Shown here: positions 60,593 to 64,000 of the stretch, piece by piece
How the letters are laid out: each line of letters begins with the position of its first letter
Numbering within the stretch: the first letter of the stretch is position 1
Assembly: GCA_016223145.1 (NCBI GenBank)
Contig: JACRPN010000009.1
Location: 206,960 to 270,959 of the forward strand
Source: Armatimonadota bacterium
GTDB taxonomy: Bacteria > Armatimonadota > Fimbriimonadia > Fimbriimonadales > Fimbriimonadaceae
Direction: 5' to 3'
Length of the DNA: 64,000 bases
Program-made: the position numbers and the translations under genes
Notes under the pieces: model-generated
The model's database searches: none
Seen by the model: only the letters and a program-made list of their open reading frames with translations
Told to the model about the DNA's origin: nothing

Positions 60593-61621
60593 CTAGGCTC
60601 CCTCCGGCCGCCGCAGCAGCGCCAGCAGGAACGGCGCGCCCAGGATCGCGGTCACAACCCCGACCTGAATCTCAGCTCCACCGAGCGCGCGCTGGGCCAC
60701 GACGTCGCTGGTGAGGAGGAGCAGCGAACCGATCAGCGCAGAGCCCATCAGGGACTGCCGCCAGTCCACTCCGACCAGCCTCCTGGCGATATGCGGCGCA
60801 ACGAGCCCCAAGAAGCCGATGATGCCCATCGCGCCCACCGTGACGGAAACCATCGCCGCACCGACGAGGAGAATTGTCGGCTGCAGGCGCTTGACGTCTA
60901 CGCCGAGGCGCTTGGCGGTGTCCTCGCCCATTGCGAGCGCATTCATGCGTTTAGTCTGCGCCATGAGCAGCGGGATCCCGATCAGGGTTGCCGCCGCCAT
61001 GAGGGCCAGGCGGTCCCAATACATCGGGGTCGCGCTTCCCAGCAGCCAGCGCAGGAACTGATTTGCGTCGAGCCCCATGGCGGTGACGATCAGGTAGAGC
61101 AGGGCGCTCAGCATCGAGCCGACGACAACTCCCGCCAACAGAAGCCGCGAGACGTCGAGCACGCCGCGGGTGCGGCCGAGCGCCATCACGAGCGACAGGG
61201 CGGCGAAACCTCCGGCGAAGGCGAACCCCATCAGCCCGAGGCTCCCGCCAAGGCCCGCGACACCCAGTGCCATCGATAGAGCACCGCCAACCGCTGCGCC
61301 TGAGGAGACCCCGACGATATAGGGATCTGCAAGTGGGTTGCGAAACAGCGCCTGAAAGGCTGAGCCCACGCTGCCGAGCAGGGCGCCGCCCAGAAGGCAG
61401 GCAAGGGCGCGCTCAAGCCGAATCTGCCAGACGATGACGTTCTCGGAGGAAGGATTGCCGTTCGGACCGGCGAGGATCTCCTCAAGCACCCTGAAGGGTG
61501 ACATCCTAAACCCGAAAGGAGACCCGGCGTCGGCTCCCCCTGCGGCGACGTGAACCAGGGAGGCCGCGAGGCACGCGACGCCAAGGGCGATCAAGATGGT
61601 GCGGGCCCCCTGCTTTGGCAC
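60593..61621 (-). CDS. FecCD-family ABC permease (iron-siderophore/heme/B12 type)
   Basis: 342 residues from a GTG, about 10 helices. FecCD signatures PLADPYIVGVSSGAAVGGAL and GIIGFLGLVAPHIARRLVGV are clear, the latter contacting the ATPase. It would be the channel of a siderophore, heme or cobalamin importer, but no ATPase or binding protein is beside it in this window. CATAAT lies 5 bases before the GTG. Confidence 0.93.
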   Translation of the reverse strand: MPKQGARTILIALGVACLAASLVHVAAGGADAGSPFGFRMSPFRVLEEILAGPNGNPSSENVIVWQIRLERALACLLGGALLGSVGSAFQALFRNPLADPYIVGVSSGAAVGGALSMALGVAGLGGSLGLMGFAFAGGFAALSLVMALGRTRGVLDVSRLLLAGVVVGSMLSALLYLIVTAMGLDANQFLRWLLGSATPMYWDRLALMAAATLIGIPLLMAQTKRMNALAMGEDTAKRLGVDVKRLQPTILLVGAAMVSVTVGAMGIIGFLGLVAPHIARRLVGVDWRQSLMGSALIGSLLLLTSDVVAQRALGGAEIQVGVVTAILGAPFLLALLRRPEGA

Positions 61622-61701
61622 GGTTGATTATGGCAAGAGCTGTGGAGGGAGGTTTCAGGAAGACGTGGCTCTGCGCTCCGACTCGCGCCGGCGAGCCTTG
61701 C

Positions 61702-62535
61702 CTAGCTCAACATCTCGCGCAGACGTCTGCGCTGGGCCAGGACGCGCAGCTTCTTGATGGCCTGAACCTCGATTTGCCGGATGCGCTCGCGCGAGAGCTT
61801 CATTTCTTTAGCGATGTCTTCCTGCATCTGGGCTTCGGTGTCGCCCTCAAGTCGGAACCGCATCCGCATGACCTTCTGCTCACGGTCGTTAAGCTCCAGA
61901 AGGATGCGCGCGAGCTCGCTCAGGGTTTCGCCGTCGAGCACCGCCTCCTCGGGGTCTATTTGCCGGCTGTCGCGGATGAGGCCGCCCAGCGTGGTTCCTT
62001 GATTGTCGCCGACCGACATGTCGAGGCTCAAAAGCTCCTGTGAGGACTGAACCAGGGTCATCAGTTTCTTGGAGCTGATGCCGATCGCCGAAGCAAGCTG
62101 CTCGTTGGTGGGTTCCTTGCCAAGCTCACGAGCGAGTTTCAGGCGCTCACGCTCAATACGCCTTAACGACTGGGAAACATGGGCAGGCAGCCGGATGGCT
62201 TTGCTCTTGTTGTCGATGGCGCGGCCGATCGCCTGGCGGATCCAATGCGTGGCATAGGTCGAGAAACGGAAGCCCTTTTCAGGGTCGAAGCGCTCCGCCG
62301 CCTGCATCAGCCCGATCGCGCCTTCCTGAATCAGGTCTTCAAGCGGCACGGCGCGGCTGCGATAGGTCTTGGCGATGTTGATCACCAAGCGCATGTTGGA
62401 TTCGATGAGACGCTGGCGAGCCCGAACGTCGCCGGTCTGCACGGCGCGCGTGAGCTCCTCTTCCTGACTTTGCGTCAAGAGAGGCGCCTTGGTCAACCGG
62501 CTCAAATAGCTCGGTATGCCTTCTTCGTGCTCCAT
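61702..62535 (-). CDS. RNA polymerase sigma-70 factor lacking region 1.1 (RpoD/SigA-like or group 2)
   Basis: 277 residues from the ATG at 62535 with GGAG upstream. Region 1.2 (YLSRLTKAPLLTQSQEEELT), region 2 (RLVINIAKTYRSRAVPLEDL, IQEGAIGLMQAAERFDPEKG, FRFSTYATHWIRQAIGRAID), region 3 and region 4 (REQKVMRMRFRLEGDTEAQM, SRERIRQIEVQAIKKLR) are complete. The missing region 1.1 and small size fit a group 2 factor or a compact primary factor. Region 2.4 is standard, consistent with the TATAAT-like boxes in this window. Whether another rpoD exists is not seen. Confidence 0.92.
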   Translation of the reverse strand: MEHEEGIPSYLSRLTKAPLLTQSQEEELTRAVQTGDVRARQRLIESNMRLVINIAKTYRSRAVPLEDLIQEGAIGLMQAAERFDPEKGFRFSTYATHWIRQAIGRAIDNKSKAIRLPAHVSQSLRRIERERLKLARELGKEPTNEQLASAIGISSKKLMTLVQSSQELLSLDMSVGDNQGTTLGGLIRDSRQIDPEEAVLDGETLSELARILLELNDREQKVMRMRFRLEGDTEAQMQEDIAKEMKLSRERIRQIEVQAIKKLRVLAQRRRLREMLS

Positions 62536-62906
62536 CGATCTCCAGGTACGCGAGGGCGTGGGCATGGTTCCCCTAATGGGAATAGACCCATGAGCGCCCA
62601 TTTGTGACCGAATTCGGCCACATCTAGTGCCAATAACGTGCAAGAATTGTGCCGGGCCGGGAATGTCCCCGGTCAAAACCCCGAAGCTGCTTTTTCAGAC
62701 GCTCGCCCTGGCATCCGTGTTCTCAGTGGTTACCCACCGGGCGAAAATAGCTCCACCTTGGAGGCTAAGATTCTACCCACACGGTCTCGCGCGTAAGTCA
62801 ATTGCACCCGTTGCCTGGGGGCGATGTCCCTCGGTTTGCAGCCTTTGCCGTCCAGACTGAACAGCGTTTTTGAGTTGTAGGAGATGTGAAGCACCCTCGG
62901 GCCGCA

Positions 62907-63620
62907 TTAGATATCGAACATCTTGAGAGTCGTCAGGTGGGACAGCACGTTGCCGAGGAGGGTCCCTGCGGGTGGGAGCGGATCGACCTTCTCCGACTTC
63001 GCGGGTTTTGACTTGTCGGGCGCGGGGCGCGGGGCCTCGTCCCGAATCTCGGCGAGCCACGTATCGAGGTTGGAAAGAAGGCGCCCCTTCACCCAAACGG
63101 CGTCGCCCTTCGTGAGGTCAGAGAGCGACGGGCTTGTCTTGCCTTTGAGCTTGATCACGGTCTTCTCCGTGGCCCGGTAATCGAAGCTTGTTCCGTCGTC
63201 GAAGTGGATCAAGGCACGTTTGGAATCCACCTTGTCGATCGTGCCTTTCAAGAACTCCTTGCGTATCTTGTCGAGCCAGGTCTGGCTCTCGACGTCGGCG
63301 ATTTCTTTGAGGACAGGAGGATCGTTGTCCGTCTTGACGCGCACCCAGACGTCGTCGCCGGCCGCGAACGCCTCGCGTTTTGCAGGCGCTTTCGACTTCC
63401 AGTAGTGGGTTTCGGGCCCGTCGTCCACCGAGAGAGGTTCGGTGCCCACGGAAACAGCGAACGACCTCGGGCCCACTTCCAGCACCTTCGCCCTTGTCAG
63501 CAGCGTCCCAGGTGGGATAGGCCGGACTGCTTTGAGCACACCGGACATTCGCAGCGTCTCGGGCGGCGGGCTGAACCAGCCGGTCGTGAGCGCAACAGAC
63601 AACAGGATGGAGGCGTGCAT
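62907..63620 (-). CDS. Exported protein with repeated OB/RIFT-like domains
   Basis: 237 residues from the ATG at 63620, signal peptide HASILLSVALTTGWFSPP. Two similar strand-rich blocks (GTLLTRAKVLEVGPRSFAVS and FLKGTIDKVDSKRALIHFDD) with KREAFAAGDDVWVRVKT and DLTKGDAVWVKGRLL suggest a DUF5666-like arrangement. The C-terminus is lysine/proline-rich. Function unknown. Confidence 0.75.
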   Translation of the reverse strand: MHASILLSVALTTGWFSPPPETLRMSGVLKAVRPIPPGTLLTRAKVLEVGPRSFAVSVGTEPLSVDDGPETHYWKSKAPAKREAFAAGDDVWVRVKTDNDPPVLKEIADVESQTWLDKIRKEFLKGTIDKVDSKRALIHFDDGTSFDYRATEKTVIKLKGKTSPSLSDLTKGDAVWVKGRLLSNLDTWLAEIRDEAPRPAPDKSKPAKSEKVDPLPPAGTLLGNVLSHLTTLKMFDI

Positions 63621-63772
63621 CGTGTAGGTTGCTCCCTTCGGGGGTTCTGCTGATATTCGCCGTGCCGTGAAAACCTCCTGCACGGCTAATGCAGGTGGCC
63701 CCGGCGCATGGCCTCAGCCCCTGGGGCTCAGGCGTCCCGCCTGCATGGCTCAACCGAAGCCCCGGAATTCCC

Positions 63773-64000
63773 CTACTTTGCGATCCTGGCGCGCAGGATC
63801 CGATCGCCCTGCTGGATGCGCCCCATCACGTCCATGCCTGACGTCACCTTTCCGACCACGGCGTAGGAGTGATAGAGCCGAAACGCGTCCTTCTTGAGCA
63901 CAAAAAGCTGCGAGTCGCCCGGGAGCTGTAGACCCTCGGAAGCCACCCCAACGACGCCGCGCTTGTAGTCCACCTCGCACATTTCGAATTTTTCGATGTT
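63773..64000 (-). CDS. Cyclophilin-type peptidyl-prolyl isomerase, 5' end outside the window
   Basis: The 75-codon fragment is the C-terminus (the frame is open to base 64000): CEVDYKRGVVGVASEG, GDSQLFVLKKDAFRLYHSYA, VVGKVTSGMDVMGRIQQGDR. QLFV replaces the usual SQFFI and the conserved YxVFGKVxxGMDVxxxI is intact. The enzyme would speed proline isomerisation during folding, probably outside the cytoplasm. Its N-terminus, and hence any signal peptide, cannot be seen. Confidence 0.88.
   Translation of the reverse strand, partial: NIEKFEMCEVDYKRGVVGVASEGLQLPGDSQLFVLKKDAFRLYHSYAVVGKVTSGMDVMGRIQQGDRILRARIAK

Overview
The window is GC-rich (about 60 percent by eye) bacterial chromosome. A PEP-CTERM protein, a gamma-alpha fused KorA with KorB, a sigma-70 factor without region 1.1, many small secreted proteins of unknown function, and start codons placed 5-7 bases after a -10-like box together suggest Armatimonadota (Fimbriimonadia-like). 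That placement is inferred from style and gene content; there is no marker gene here that settles it.

Layout. 0-10 kb is core metabolism: the end of a sugar ABC transporter operon, a PP2C phosphatase, and a minus-strand operon of FAD/ferredoxin oxidoreductase, korA, korB and tag with 4-base overlaps, then a secreted GH43-like protein. 10-21 kb is a polymorphic-toxin locus: one full-length secreted RHS protein followed by two promoterless RHS C-terminal cassettes with different toxin tails, each next to a candidate immunity gene, and one decayed cassette. The second cassette is a DUF2380/SitA6-like HH nuclease tail overlapping a double-CXXCG SitI6-like immunity gene. 21-34 kb is a mixed region of small enzymes and secreted proteins, including a divergent mntR/mntH pair with visible operators, a lipoprotein serine protease, a PaiB-like flavoprotein and several stress or housekeeping families.

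34-52 kb is the strangest part. About nine minus-strand copies of the last part of uvrA, most of them broken, lie between short runs of genes, often one gene per interval. They run from an intact UvrA C-terminal domain ORF (47659-48669) down to short relics near 34.6 kb. Many copies are interrupted by short palindromes of the CCCGA-N-TCGGG type. A further copy of the beginning of this domain (51162-51260), with its flanking repeat, bounds a two-gene XRE-cupin/ChaN-EreA-like module. Inside the array lies an island of lower-GC unknown genes (43.4-47.2 kb) and a block of eight 21-base repeats between two divergent tiny genes. 51-64 kb returns to ordinary content: FGE-like protein, esterase, DUF2461, DUF2339 membrane protein, PEP-CTERM protein, GH20-like enzyme, TauE/SafE and FecCD transporters, a primary-type sigma factor, and the end of a cyclophilin gene running off the window.

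The best candidates for something undescribed are the uvrA-tail-bounded gene array and the RHS locus with its cassette row. Most other regions look ordinary.
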